This document shows positions 33,033-45,939 of a stretch of 64,000 nucleotides of DNA, piece by piece. Each line of letters starts with the position of its first letter. Positions within the stretch are counted from its first letter, which is position 1. This DNA comes from Schistocerca nitens. Lineage: Eukaryota; Arthropoda; Insecta; Orthoptera; Acrididae. The notes beneath the pieces are model-generated. The model searched no databases. It was not told the DNA's origin and saw nothing but the letters and a program-made list of their open reading frames with translations. A program made the translations under genes and the position numbers. The stretch lies in the NCBI RefSeq assembly GCF_023898315.1, contig NC_064614.1, positions 1,055,744,432 through 1,055,808,431 of the forward strand. The letters are read 5' to 3'.

Positions 33033-35818
33033 GGTGTTCTACTCACCTCCATGCGGCTAGTAGATTTCTACGCAAGCGTTATCACATTGAAAACTGTTGC
33101 TAATTGCGTAGTTTGCTGTTATCTACGACGATTGAAGCCATAATATGAGCGATAGAATGATTCGTAAGAATTTGGATATGGCTAAAAAGGAGTGAAAAGT
33201 TTGCCCAGATCAACATTTGATATACAAATCATGGGAATTGAGAGGTCCTCTATATTTATCATGAATTTCCGTCTTCAGCCATACGTGGCCATGTAGTTCT
33301 TGTACCCGTTTTTCACTAGATAGTTGCCTCACTCTTCTATTATCTCTTGGAATGCAGCTAAGGAAAAACTTCTGTCCAGCTTTCACTTGGTGCCCAATGC
33401 GGTCATAGTAATTAGATCTTCCACTACAGGCCCCACACTGATACATGTGTTCGTATACCTGTGCTTTCTCATAAATCTGATGTTCATCTACCTACTGATC
33501 ACAGAACAACTCTAAGTTTTTGAATGATTGTCGCATGAAAAGTCGAAGTCTTGTAGTACATCGATCCTGGTTAAACACACTTACATTTTCTGAAGTATGG
33601 GAAGTAATTTTAAATACACCGCATAGTTTAAGAAGGAACTCTAGGCCATTACTGCTTTTTTGTTGTTGTTTCTTTATGACTGTTAGGTGGTTGATTAAAC
33701 TGGGTGCAAACCTAGTTTTATAACGTACCTAGTAAATTTTACTATTTTGTTTTCGATTTCTAGGTTACACATTTTTTGCTTTGCGTTAATTAATTGAAAC
33801 ATATTTTGCCTTTTTCATAATATTATTTTACACCACCTAGATTTCAGGTTGAAGTCCATTCTGATTCCGAAGATGGCAACGAAGCAAAAATATGCATATG
33901 TCTTCTACAGTCTAGAAGGTGACTGTAAGGAGAAACTGTCAAGTGATAGCCTTGGAAAGATTGGGGGGGGGGGGGGGGGAGGAAGGAACAGCTAACCAGT
34001 TACGTAACACATGCCTAGGTTTCCATAGTTAGGAAATTATCTTCTTCAGAAGAAAATTGTAAAACTATGTACATACTGTGTTGAAAGGGCACGTTAGCCA
34101 AAAGGCTTTTACCTAACATATCTTTTCTAAGTAATTTGTAACGCGTCTTACAATATCATTCCGAAGAAGATAATTTTATAACTGACGAAACACATATTAG
34201 GGGTTCTAACAAAACTGTGTTACTCAACAAGCTGGCTGATTTTTTCATCCTTTCCAAGGAACTGGGACTCTTATTAATTTATGGTTCTCCAATTTAAACT
34301 ATAAAAGATATATCTGATGACAACTTTAATACAGTTACTCTACATTTGTGTTGTAACCTTAGGACATTCATTGGACAGCATTACAATAACTACCAATAAA
34401 TTTACAGTGGTGTACAACTGTGTGCATAGAAATGAGCATTTGTGTGATTATCGTTTTATGAATGGATTACTATTGTCCTTCTGCTATGCCTAAGCTGCAA
34501 CATTGCATAATAGGAGTGAAAGATCGAAAAGAACTTCTTCATTCATGGCGTAATTCTATTCCAGTATTAATTTATTCATAGTTATTGCAATGCACAATGA
34601 ATGCTACAAGGCTGTACAATATAAATTTGATTGTGTCAAAATAGTTGCAACTGATAACTTTCGTATTTTAAGTCGAGAAATGACAGATTAAGAAGGTGAC
34701 ATGTGTCTACATTTACTTGTTGTCATTTTTTGTATCAGTTGTGTACTAGAAAAACGCTTATAACATGAAATCTAGGTGATACAAAAATAATAAAGTATTG
34801 TGAAATCAGGCGAAACCTGTTTATTTTTCAGTTTATACAATGTACGTTACTTCACCAAGAAGTCACAGTTGAATCAATGAAAACTGTATTTTTTATTTCC
34901 TTCATATCGATCTTCAGCACCTTTTCTCGGATTTACTCAATTGACTCCTGTCTTTCTTTGTGGAAGTTCATCTGTACGACACTTAGGTAGTACTATGTTA
35001 TCTTAAACAATGGTAGTTGAGATGTGTTGAAGTAATATGTTTTTCTTCCTCACCCTCACAGATTAAGTATCTGTGACGTACAACCAAATCTGAAGAGAAC
35101 AGGTTTTTGATATAAAATCTCTGCTTATTCAATTTAGAAGTCCTTACTAGCCAGATGAAGTTTAATGTGTGATGCAGTTACCTATGTGTTATTCAACATC
35201 TTAACATAAGCTAAATCAGTGCGCTTGAGAGTTGAGATATGGCTCTCGTGTTGCCATCTCTCCGAGAGCAACCGGCATCATGATCACGAGGTATTTGAAT
35301 CTTCATGGAGCGTGATAATCAGAACTGACAGTAGCATGCAGTGGCCCCGAGAAGCTAGTCTCTTAATCTCTCCTTTGTTGTCGAAAGTTTATTTTAATTT
35401 GACAACTTATATAGACTTAGACGGTGAAAGGTACTGAGCAAAGCTTATACCGTGCAATACCCCGTAACTTCAATAAATGTCAGTATTCGGACACTGTGGG
35501 CCATCTAGTCGTTTACTGCCTCAGTGTTGTGGCTATACCGTCGCGAAGGACCTTTTGGTCGCAGTTGGCTGTATTTTGTTTTTTGGATAATGTCGTATTA
35601 CTTATTGCCAACAGATTCAAAACTGTGTTGTAGTTTTGGTGCCGCGTGGCACAGAGCACAATTCATACGCCGCACATTACAGCAATATTGTGGTGGCAGC
35701 TTGGAACTATAAATTCATATGAGAGTGACGGTAATGCTGTGTTGATCGAATGTAGTTTCAGTCTCCTGAGGTCCATGAATTCTGATAAAGACTCTTGTAA
35801 CTTTGCGTAATTGTAGTA

Positions 35819-36262
35819 ATGAAAGCACACGTAAAATACTGGAGGACGCTGGGCCTCAATAATATATTAAGATTACTTGAATTAAAACCAGTCTTGGTTG
35901 AAATTTATCTTTCTACTTACACTGCGACTCGCTTTTGTGGAACATCTTCAGAATATCTAACAATTTCCTCTTACGACATTTTAAAAACCACAAAATGTCT
36001 CTGTGCTAGGCTGAAGCACGCGTCGAATCAGATTAATCCGCAGAGACCTCAAGATTTTATTAGCTTTGTTTGCTCTTCATCCGCTGATTTACCCACTTCA
36101 CCCAGAATGTTTTTGCGGTATAACGATTGGTCGCTGGACTCCTCATTTCGCAGCGTAGCATATAAACATTTGCACAGTGGGTCGAGTATGTGCGGATGGA
36201 TTTTTGAAAACGCGGTACCATTAGGTAGGTCTTTGTTGCAATCCATTCTTTCACCTCTATGA
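35819..36262 (+). other. Unassigned open frame, 147 residues
   Basis: The longest uninterrupted frame in its AT-rich neighbourhood. No signal peptide, membrane segment, repeat or motif is evident, and I do not recognise it. An overlapping minus-strand frame of 84 residues (36049-36303) is equally featureless. It is probably a chance opening or an old repeat. Confidence 0.15.
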
Positions 36263-39200
36263 GGGCCCCACTTCCGGTGCAGGCAGTTGGTTCGATTATA
36301 CACTGCAGCTTAGGTCTTGGAATTTAATTTCTCCCCAGGCAAACCGATGTGTTATATTCTGATTAGCACCAAATACACTAAATCCTGTTAATATCGGACA
36401 CTAGAGGATTGAATATGTTCGAATATGTTTCTCAAGGACTGTTAGTACAGATTTTGTTGAAACGGAGTATAAAGCTATTTGAAAATGTGCTAATGCCATC
36501 CAAAATGGCATTTTACATTAACTATTAGCTGTCACACGCTGTTTTGCCCGCCAATCAGTAGTTTTTTTTTATGGTAAGTGATGGTGAGTAAGTATGTTAG
36601 TAATTTTACGAGATGTCTGTATGAAGTGATGTAGAGACGTATGTACAAAAAGTCTATGCAGTTCCGGTATGTAGATACATAATGAATGCGTTTGTTATTT
36701 TTTTGTATGTTGATTCTGAAAGTATGCATTATATTTTCTAATTATTTTGTTGATCCGTTACATTCATGCTGAAGTAGAGCGTTTCTGACTAAACTAGTAC
36801 TGGATGTGAGATTTTGTCACCTGAGCAACACATACCAAATCCTTCTCCATTCCATTATGAAGCATTATGGTCCCTACATTTCTGATCCTTCTCTCATTGA
36901 TGACTAGTTTATTAATAACGCAGTCAGTTAATTGAACATAATCAAACGCAACCTAACGCAAAACCTCCCACGTTTCACATACAAAGGGTATGACTCTTTG
37001 TCGTACAACCTTTAAACGTCGTCGTTGTGAATTTCAAACGTCTTGGAAGTTGTAAGATATGCGTGACTCTCAGTATCTAAAATACGACGGGTTTATGACT
37101 GTTCTGATATTTCTGTAGCCTTTGAGGAAGCTTAACGTTCCGCAACCAAGTTCTCACGGATGTAAGACTGCTCTGAGGTTTGTTGGTTTCGAATAACTTG
37201 AGCGTGAGCTCTCTTTCAGTTGCGCACCAAATCAGCCTTATAGTAATAGGTTTAAATAGGCTTTTTGACATACCCTCCGACTTTTTTATTATATCTCCAC
37301 CAAAACTCTGAAGCTGTGTCAGGTGGTGTAGGAACACAATATCATAAATCACACGTATAACAACATTGGATATTCACTGTCACGGAACAGCCTACCGACA
37401 CTAAGAGTCGTCTGCATTCCACTCACATATATGATGTTTAAAAAAGTTAATAAAATTCAAAAGATACAAGCTTCTAAAGGAGCCTATGGTTTTCCTCATG
37501 ATACAAGCAGTCTTCGTACTAAATAACATCGGAAACGGTTAAGTGGAAGAGTCGTAAAAACGTAACGGACAGAGCTACTTTCTCATGTATAATATTAGTA
37601 CAGAAGGATGGATTGGCATGGATTAAACACATTGAGGATCGTATAAGCGTAGTATTCTAGCTGTCACCCAAGGCGGTCATCACGTATCAGTAAAATGAAA
37701 TGAAAATTTACTTCCAATGGAGATACCGGTTGGTATGTTAGGGAGTTTGCTACAAATCTTTTTATTAGGTGCCATGTCGGTGATACGAACGTCAATGATG
37801 ATAAAATTATTAGGGCAACGCACACATCCACACACGAGCAGGAGGAAAAACCGACCCGTATGGGAATAAAACCCGGGAATTCAGGTTCGTGAAAAAGGAA
37901 CGCAAACCGCATGAACACGATCTGTTGAGATAAACTACAGCGGCTAAACTGTGTTTGTGACTGATATTAGTACGGAAGTATGGATTAAATACGTAGAGGA
38001 TCTTGTAAACACTACATTCATTACGTTGAATCGTGTTATGTAGGACACATCAAACAATAAAAGCATTTTCAGAAGTACGATGACGTTTAGAAGTCAAATA
38101 ATAAATGCTTTTTCAAAGAGCAATTATTGTTCCATATTTTGCGTTATATTCTTCATGTCAATAAATATATTGTACTACACATTTTCTAAAGTAACCTTTG
38201 TTCTTGCTCATAGTTCAAACTATCTCCGTACCAGATTTTGTCAACATGGGTTCGGCGATTTAGTCGTGAAAGCCTAACAGAAAGAGTTACTTTCGCATTT
38301 GTATTATTAGTGTTGATTATGTTTTATATTTTTTTCACGACTTGCTAATGTTCTGTGGAGTTCAGTTATAATACAACTTGAATCTTTAGTCTGAATGAAT
38401 TTCGTTCATTTCTATGCAGTTTATGATACATTTAGTAGATATCACGAACAGTTCGGAGAGTGACCTGAAGGTCTTTGTTTTGCCAGTTTCCTCTCCGTGA
38501 AAGAGAATAATGACTGAGTTATTCGACGTTTGAGGAATTACGTTCCTCTGTAGATATTCAATAAGCAATTTGGAAGTTTCTTTTGCATTACTTTGCCTCC
38601 TTTAACTACTCCATAGCTAAAGCGCCTTTATACACTTCCAGAGACATTACTAACGGAATTTAGTTATTTTTATTATTAATGACATGTTTTCTCATTGCTC
38701 TCTCGAAATATACAAACATGTACAGAAGTCTTTGAACGACTGTATTATTTTCTCCCTGGTTTTCGTGAGTATCCCAAATGCCATATTAACTGTTAACGCA
38801 ATATAAGTTTCAGTTTTCAGCGTTCCTGTACTGTTTCCAATTGGATTTAATTATCATTGTACAGTCGCGCAGACGTGAAAAGACATTGGCAAATAATGTT
38901 GTTTAATTCAGCACGTTTTATCACGTTTCTATTACAGTTTGCTTAAAATTCTCCTCTAACATTTAACAGATGGTTTGTTCCACTTGAGATTTCGTTTTAT
39001 GTCATTCCCTAACAACAGCAGTATCTTTGTTTCATCAGTAAATTGGATGAGTAACTGCCACTTTCATCTTGTCTGTATAATCACCAATAGCTAAGGTGAT
39101 GACTTTGTTACTTGATTTAATTTGACAGATCTCCCTCTTATTAAATTCTTATTACGTAGCTTTCATCACGAGCTTTTTTGTTTCTAACTTTGTATCTATT

Positions 39201-39823
39201 TGTACTTCGCAATTTACAAATTTTGTGCTTACTTGCAATTATAAAATGAATAAAAAAAGTTACATCCTATAAAATTTCAGTATTTTTCCCACAATAAGGA
39301 AGTGTGTAGCCGATCGAATACTAATACATAGGTGTTACAGTACAAAACTTTCCTTAGGAACGACCCTATTAAGTGGAAGCATCATGCCCCTTAAGGTTGA
39401 TGAGATCTGACAGATGGACGAGGCGCTATGTATCCAAAACACAAGTGAAGACAAAAGACAAATTGATTGCTGGCACTTTGAATATTGCCCGTATCATAGA
39501 TGAACACCAAGTGCGTTTCTTGAGAACTACAGCCAGAGCGATTGTAACGAAATCTCTGAGCCATATTCACGTCTTCGTAACGTCGGTATCATAATAAGGA
39601 CTTCGCCTTAAAAGTACTTTGTCTGCAGTAACTTATTTTTTACTGGCTATATGTCTCATAATGGTACATTTTGTTGTGCCATTAAAATATACCACACCCA
39701 TAAGTGACAGATTCTTTTTTTCTTTTTTGCACTTGAACATATTCGTGTTAAAGGTTTCTTCCATCACAACTCTGCAGAACAACAGAATTATGAATAAAAA
39801 GCACATATTGTGTATTAAAAGAT

Positions 39824-39864
39824 TAAACTTCTGATAATGGCCCTGTAAGGCGAAAATCGGTTAA
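39824..39864 (+). ncRNA. Weak, decayed hammerhead-like motif
   Basis: CTGATAA (one change from CUGANGA) at 39831-39837, a small GCC/GGC hairpin, GAAA at 39852-39855, then TC before GGTTAA. Stem I pairing is poor. It is kept only because the layout repeats that at 13826-13872. Confidence 0.25.
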
Positions 39865-41662
39865 CTGAAAGAATTAATCCCGTGAAATAAATTAAGTCGT
39901 TTGCTGAACCTACGAAATTTGCTGGAAGAATCACGTAGCATTCTCGTTGGTGTTACAGTCGTGAAATATAAGAACAACCTTTCTCACACTCTATGTTGTG
40001 TTGCACCGACTAAGGGAAAATGCATTTCGTCTTTTATTAACTCTATTGTATGGAGTCACAGCCGAATTCTTTCACTTCGGCTTCATTATTCTTTTTCATT
40101 GTTCCACCATGCGCAACAGTTTCGGGCACCACTTCCATTTTCAAGCAAATTGCCGTAAGACGAGACTGTAATGTAATGTCACGGGTTCTGAGTACATACA
40201 CTTCGCAATGTAGTGCTTTGGGGTACGGTCTTGACGCTCGCACCGACTACGTGTGCTTTACTATTTCTGTAAAAAACAATGAACTACTCCAAAAGTTGTG
40301 GCAACTAAGCCTGAATTGAGGTATATAATAATTGTATTATCATATTCCTTAGAAAACAGTTTGGAAACGTAGTTATTGTGACAGTAAACATTTTTCATCC
40401 TGCAGACTATAACAAGTGAAAGGACATCTTACCATGAGATACATTTAAAACAGGGAGATAGGAAAGGACTAAGGGAGCTTCAATCTTGTATTATACACTT
40501 ACAACCACCACAGTGTATTGGTAGATTCTCGTTTTATGTAGCATTAAGTTATCTTAGTTCTTTGGTATCATATTATCCTGAATTTCTTTCGCGGTTGGGT
40601 GTCCTTTCATTTGATATAGCGAGCCTGATAAAATGTTTTTAATATGTCAGTAATTATGTCAGTATGTTGTGGTTTTCATGTATTGGCCTCCATTTCATGG
40701 ATTCTGCACTGATACACTTTACGGCTTGCTCAGTCAGAATTATATAGTCTTGACCTTCATCCATAATGGTGTGAGGGCGAGAGAAAGGGGGTAAAGCTTC
40801 TGGGGGCTGGGTGGGAGGGAGGTTGGTTATGTAACTCGTTGGAGGCTCCAGTTTTGATCTTTCCTTGTTTGTGCCACTGCACTATTCGCCCTGGAGCCAA
40901 CTTTATTTATTTTAAAAACTTCACCTCTTCAAGTATTTGATTTCGGACTACGAACTTTGGGGGAGGTGGTGGGGAGTCTTGGTGCGCTAATGTGACACTT
41001 TTATAACTAAGTTTTAACTTTGATTTTTTCCTCCAGCATAAATACTTTAGAAAGACTGTATAAAAAGTTTGAAAAACATTCTTAAAAATTCTCAAAAAGT
41101 TTAAAAATTTAAAAAAGCTGTAAAAGATTCCTATCCTGCTTTGATCATGTGAATTATCTGGCGATCCTTGCTTCCAGTGTACTTCACCTGATGATGTTGT
41201 TTTAACAGAGCAAAGCCGAATGTGTCCATTTTACTTCCATTCATTCTTGTATTAATTTTATACAAAAACGAGTTTACGTGTGTTGCACATATGAAAAACA
41301 ACGTTATTCTTTATCATCGCTGATAATTTTGTTAATTTAGCGATGAAATGTTACTGACACAAATATGAATTTAATTTTGCAATATTGCACACCGTAATTC
41401 AATTGCGGGTTTTCATCATTTAATCTCTAATAAATGTCAAATTATCGTCGCTGCTGTAACTTGTTTCTGACGCTTGATAAACTGATGTTAATGAACAACG
41501 AATGACAACGTATAAACAAATACGGGTTATATCTAAATATTTTCTCTGTCATTCCTCGGCGAATAAACAGGAATGGTGTAAAAGGGTGCTGAAGAAGTAA
41601 CAAATTTGTTGCGTTAGTGTTCCATGAGAATAAGTTTTATCTCTGCATCATTTTAATATCTG

Positions 41663-41868
41663 CGGGCTGTGCGGGGTAGCAGTGCGGTCTAGGGCGCCTT
41701 GCCACGGTTCGCGCGGCTCTCCCCATCGGACGTTCGAGTCCTCCCTCGGGCATGGGTGTGCGTGTCGTCCTTAGCGTAAGTTAGTTTATGGTAGATTAAG
41801 TAGTATGTAAGACTAGGGACCGATGACCTCAAAAGTTTGCTCTCATAGGAACTTAGCACGAATTCCAA
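41663..41868 (+). mobile_element. tRNA-derived SINE (head type IV)
   Basis: The head reads cgggctgtgcggggtagcag followed by tgcggtctagggcgcctt; B box acgttcgagtcctc; then gggcatgggtgtg, gtccttagcgtaagttag and gggaccgatgacctc. aatatctg flanks it at 41655-41662 and 41869-41876. The body is related to, but distinct from, those of types I and III. Confidence 0.9.
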
Positions 41869-42849
41869 AATATCTGTGGTCTATCGTAATATATTACAAG
41901 TTTTTCATCATTCAAAATCTGAAAGGCATACATTTAGTTGTAAGGTTACTCATCAACAGCAGCGGCTTTGTAACAATCCTGCATCCTCTACTCTTTTGGC
42001 AAATATAGTGTACTCTTATTGTCTTTCATTACGAATGGCTGATTGGAACCGACTAAATTGCGTGGAGTTGCTACAACCCTGGCTTTCTTTCGTGTCGTTT
42101 GACTTCGATATCACAAATAAAAACAATAATAGTAACATTTCGAGTACTGATTTTAAGTACTCTAGACACTCTTAAAAGAAAGCTTTCACAGGTCGACCCA
42201 GGTAAGGTGGGTGCTGGTAAGGTATAGACCTTCCCAGGCAGTCGCGGCCGCAGCTGAATCCATGCTCGCGAACAAGTGACTTCCACAAGCCTACCCGTCA
42301 TTAAGCCGCACCAACTACACTAGGCCTGGTGAAGGAAGCTGCGTAAATGGAGGTGTAAATAGCACTCACCCAAGCTCAAGAGGTATCTCCATCGACTGCT
42401 AATCGAAACGTCATGGTTCCAAGGCTCAAAGCCATCACGGCTTAAATTTTGAATACAAATATTCAGCAAAGGGTGCCGAAAACTTCCGGCAGAAGAACTC
42501 ACGCTCGTTCTGCTAACGACCTTGTCAAAGAGGGCGGAGGAGCGGACGCCGGTTCAGAGCATTATCTTGCCTTTCGGATCGGTAAATACACCTAAAAGAC
42601 GGAAGAATTGCCATTGATTATCGGCATGAAAATTCAGAAACCATTGAAAATCAAAGCATTAAAAAAACCTAATGTTTAACAACAGGACATGTGGTTTGTA
42701 ATTGGGAACGTATCACGGTGATCTCTCTGTTGGCAAAACATTCCGGACTAGTCCCCCCTCGGATTTCCGGGATGGACTGCCCAGTGGACATGACTATTAG
42801 AAAAGAAACTGAGTAACCAACGAAAGAGTGACTTTATACTAGTTGTGTC

Positions 42850-45800
42850 GAGGGATATCAAAAGTTTAATCATAGTAGGGAAGCTAGAAAATCTGACAGG
42901 CGATATACAGACGACCAGACGATGCAGTTGGGGTCGGTGAAGTGAAATTGAAACAAGACAACTATTTCTGGTCAGACGAGTATAGAGCTATATCACCAGC
43001 AGCAGCGAATAGTATAGCAGGGATACGATTCGTTATGAATTACATGGTGTGGCGCAGAGTGAGTTACTGTGAACATTTCAGTGATTCTCACTAGAATCGT
43101 GAGCAACATCGACAGCAATAGTTCACATCCTACAACGTCGCAAGCAGAAGATGAAGAAGTGGAGGAAATATATGGGGATATTGATGGGTAATTCAGTACG
43201 TAAATGGAGATGAAAATCCAATAACCTTGGGGAACTGGAACGCGGTTGTACGGGAAGGAGTGGAAGTATGGGTTACGGAAGAATACGAGCTTGGTAGTGG
43301 GAATGGGAAAAAAGAAAGATTGAGTTCTGCAAAAAAGTTTAGATTGTAAAAGTGAGTACCTTGTTCAAGACGTAAGTTTCTCATATGTTTCCTGCTACTG
43401 TAAATAATTCATCTTAACTGTATTGGGGCAGAGATGAATGAACGCACTACATATGTAGTGAGTAACATCCTTGACTGTGTTTAATATTATTCGTGGTTGA
43501 CTTGTTTATCAGTTGTGAAGCGCTGTGACATTCTTATTTGAGACATAGTAATGAGCAGTTGAGCTTTCCAGAGAATGAGACCTGTTTTCTGTGTATCTGG
43601 GGGAAACTATCTGCAAGACTTTGTTATGGAGGTGATAACTCATTTACAATACTTCCTTGTTCTTTATATTGATGGAGAAGATTTGAAAATTGTTCCAAAT
43701 ATATGTAGTTTCTTTGTATTGATAGAATTTTGTAATTGTTATAGTCTTGTTATCTTGTGAAGTCCTTTTGTCAATAATCAGAATTTTATATCACCTCCAT
43801 GATTTATATAAAGCCTTAAAAATCCTGTCGTGTGTGCATTGCATCATACGCAACATGCAGGAACTGATTGATTCCGAGAAAAAAAAAAGAGTAGATTCTT
43901 GACCTTTAGCTGTGGCATCTGCTGATTTCTATTTACTTCCGAGATCGTCTGTACTCCAAACATAAAAACAGCATGTTGAGCAAGAGGTATACCAGTTATT
44001 TCAGGGCAGATATCACCTTGCGTTCTTGAGCAGTGTATAGTCGTGATTGGCAGGTACTGTTCTAGCAAGCAAACTGCTTTTCCCTGAATGGTACTGCTAA
44101 TTTCAAAGAGTTAGTTTCTTAAGAGCGGGGCAATAATTTCTTTTTGTGGGTATTCCAAGTCAAACATTGCACTTCAAATCATAATGTGCTTCGATACTGA
44201 GTTTTAGTTATCTAGTTGAGCACACAATTTGTTTCCTTTGCCATGTACTTGGATCCATTATTTTATTTCAAGTTTTGCAGTCCACGAAGTTTAACAGTTT
44301 GTTTCACGACACTGTTCATGTGCGCAACACAGGGGCAACCAACACTCGGTTTTGCTCAGCAACTGAATACGATACCTAGAACACATGGTACAAAAGGAGA
44401 AAGTTTCTGAAATCAGTATATTCAGCTTTGTCACAGACAGACAATATTTTAATAGAAAGCTTACAGAGGATCACAAGAGCAGGAGGTATACTAGGAAAAG
44501 GCCGGAGATACGGGAAGATTTCAGCTGTGTTAAATAGTGGTTAGGCAGAAATTTCGAAATCTGATACTGGAGTGTGAGATGTATCCAGGACAGATATAGA
44601 CTCAGATTACAATCAAGTAGTGATGAAGAGTTGACTGAAGTTATAGAGATTAGTCAAGATCAATCAGTGCACAAAGAAGAAGAAAAATATTTCAATAGAT
44701 CAATGAAAGAAGGAAATACAGAAAAACGTTCAAGGAAATTCAAAAATAGAAACGTATAAATCATTTAGTGAATGAAATACATCAGACGTGCAGGAAAGCT
44801 AAGACGAAATGGCTGCATGAAAAATGTGAAGAAACTGAAAAAGAAATGACTGTCGAAAGATCTGACACAGCGTACAGAAAAGTCAAAACAGTCTTCAGTG
44901 AAATTAAAAGCTGTAGAATTAAGATTGTAATGGGAATTCCACTGTTAAAGGCAGAGGAGAGAGCGGTTAGATGGAAGGAGTACATTGTAGGCCTCCATGA
45001 GGGCGAGAAGTTATCGAATGTCGTGACGGAAGAAGAAACAAGATTCGATGGGGAAGAGTTACATCCCGTATTAGAATCAAAACTGAAAATAGCTTCGGCT
45101 GATTTAAGAACAAATAATGCAGAAGCGATGGGTAACATTGCGTCAGAAATTATAAAATTGGCTACAAAAAGACTATTCTCCGTGATCAGTAGAATGTATG
45201 ACGTACTGATATACCATGAGACTTTCCAAAAAAACATCACATACGATTATGAAGATAGTAACAGCTCCCAAGAGTAAGAATTATCGGACAGTCTGTTTAA
45301 CACTTCATGCAAACCAAGTTGCTGATAAGAGTAATTTACAGAAGGACGGAAAAGAAACGATGGTTGACGATAAGTTTGGCTTTAAGAAAGGTAAAGACGC
45401 CCCACAGACTCAGTTCTGTCGTTGCAGTTGAAAATGTAAACAGGACTGAACAGTAATCAAGACACGATCATAAGATTCGTCGGCCTGGATAAATCGTTCG
45501 ACCATGTAAAATGGTGCAAGGCAATCGAAATTCTAAGGAAATTAATGATAAGCTACAGGGAAAGACCGACAATATACAATACGTACAGGAACTTAGGTGA
45601 AACAATAAGATTCGAAGACTAAGAACGATGTACTCCAATTAAATGGGGTATAGGACAGGAAAGCAGCTTCTCGCCCATAGTGTTGAATCTATACTTCGAA
45701 GAAGCTGTAACAGAAATGAAGGAAAGGTTAAAGAGTGAGTTTAAAATTCAAGGATATCAATCATGAAGTGAAGGATAACTGCAGGACCGTGAACATTCTA

Positions 45801-45935
45801 ATGAGAATAGAATATGTGCTTGTACTAAATCAGGGAATGACAAAAGTAATGAGAAGTGACAGAAATAAGAATAACGCGCCGGTGAACATCAAAACTTGTG
45901 GTCATGAAGAAGACGAAGTATATGAAATCTCAAAC
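42850..45935 (+). pseudogene. RTE endonuclease/reverse transcriptase, inactive
   Basis: The endonuclease shows TTSQAEDEEVEEIYGDID, then LGNWNAVV (the usual GDxN site is changed to GNWN) near 43223, and after the insert a degraded RRYTRKRPE and DIDSDYNQVV, the SDHN active-site histidine being Tyr, at 44595-44620. The RT starts with CRKAKTKWLHEKCEETEKEM (about 44790) and RWKEYIVGLHEGEKL, then KNYRTVCLT, FGFKKGKDA and LDKSFDHVKW near 45495. The catalytic FADD is deleted. KVMRSDRNKNNAPVNI precedes the LTR insertion. The enzyme would nick target DNA and copy its RNA; both active sites are damaged here. Confidence 0.85.
43373..44462. other. About 1.09-kb foreign segment inside the RTE endonuclease region
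   Basis: LINE text breaks at ttgttcaagac and resumes at aggatcacaagagc. The intervening DNA begins gtaagtttctc, ends gaaagcttacag, and is unrelated to the LINE. It contains an 11-bp inverted pair (tggaggtgata near 43627, tatcacctcca near 43789). There is no coding content. It is either an insertion or an intron-like sequence; no clear target duplication was found. Confidence 0.55.
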
Positions 45936-45939
45936 ATTC

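Larger units (their letters stand above)
33044..41654. other. Long AT-rich stretch without a recognised gene
   Basis: Eight and a half kilobases with only short, featureless frames; the longest, at 35819-36262, has 147 residues. It contains a G-run (33963-33979), an inverted repeat (aattatcttcttc at 34035-34047, gaagaagataatt at 34163-34175) and a decayed hammerhead-like motif at 39824-39864. I see no LINE, SINE or transposase signature. Confidence 0.45.
42185..45939 (+). mobile_element. RTE LINE, 5' part (5' leader, endonuclease, start of RT), split by an LTR element
   Basis: A leader from about 42185 (aggtaaggtgggtgctggta) is followed by the endonuclease region from about 42850 and the RT to 45939. 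The coding text stops exactly at the ATTC duplication of the LTR element and resumes at 55079. The leader and order agree with a full-length RTE element as I remember it, so the start is approximate. Internal losses include the segment between the endonuclease and RT (near 44760) and the RT FADD box (near 45770). A 1.09-kb foreign segment lies at about 43373-44462. The remaining 3' part is at 55079-55660. Confidence 0.82.

Noticed and set aside
35819-36262. Host gene candidate of 147 codons
   Set aside because: No motif, no homologue I recognise, and a competing antisense frame; within chance for 64 kb on six frames.
41188-41216. Hammerhead-like CTGATGATG with a nearby hairpin
   Set aside because: GAAA is changed to GAAT and the closing stem does not pair.
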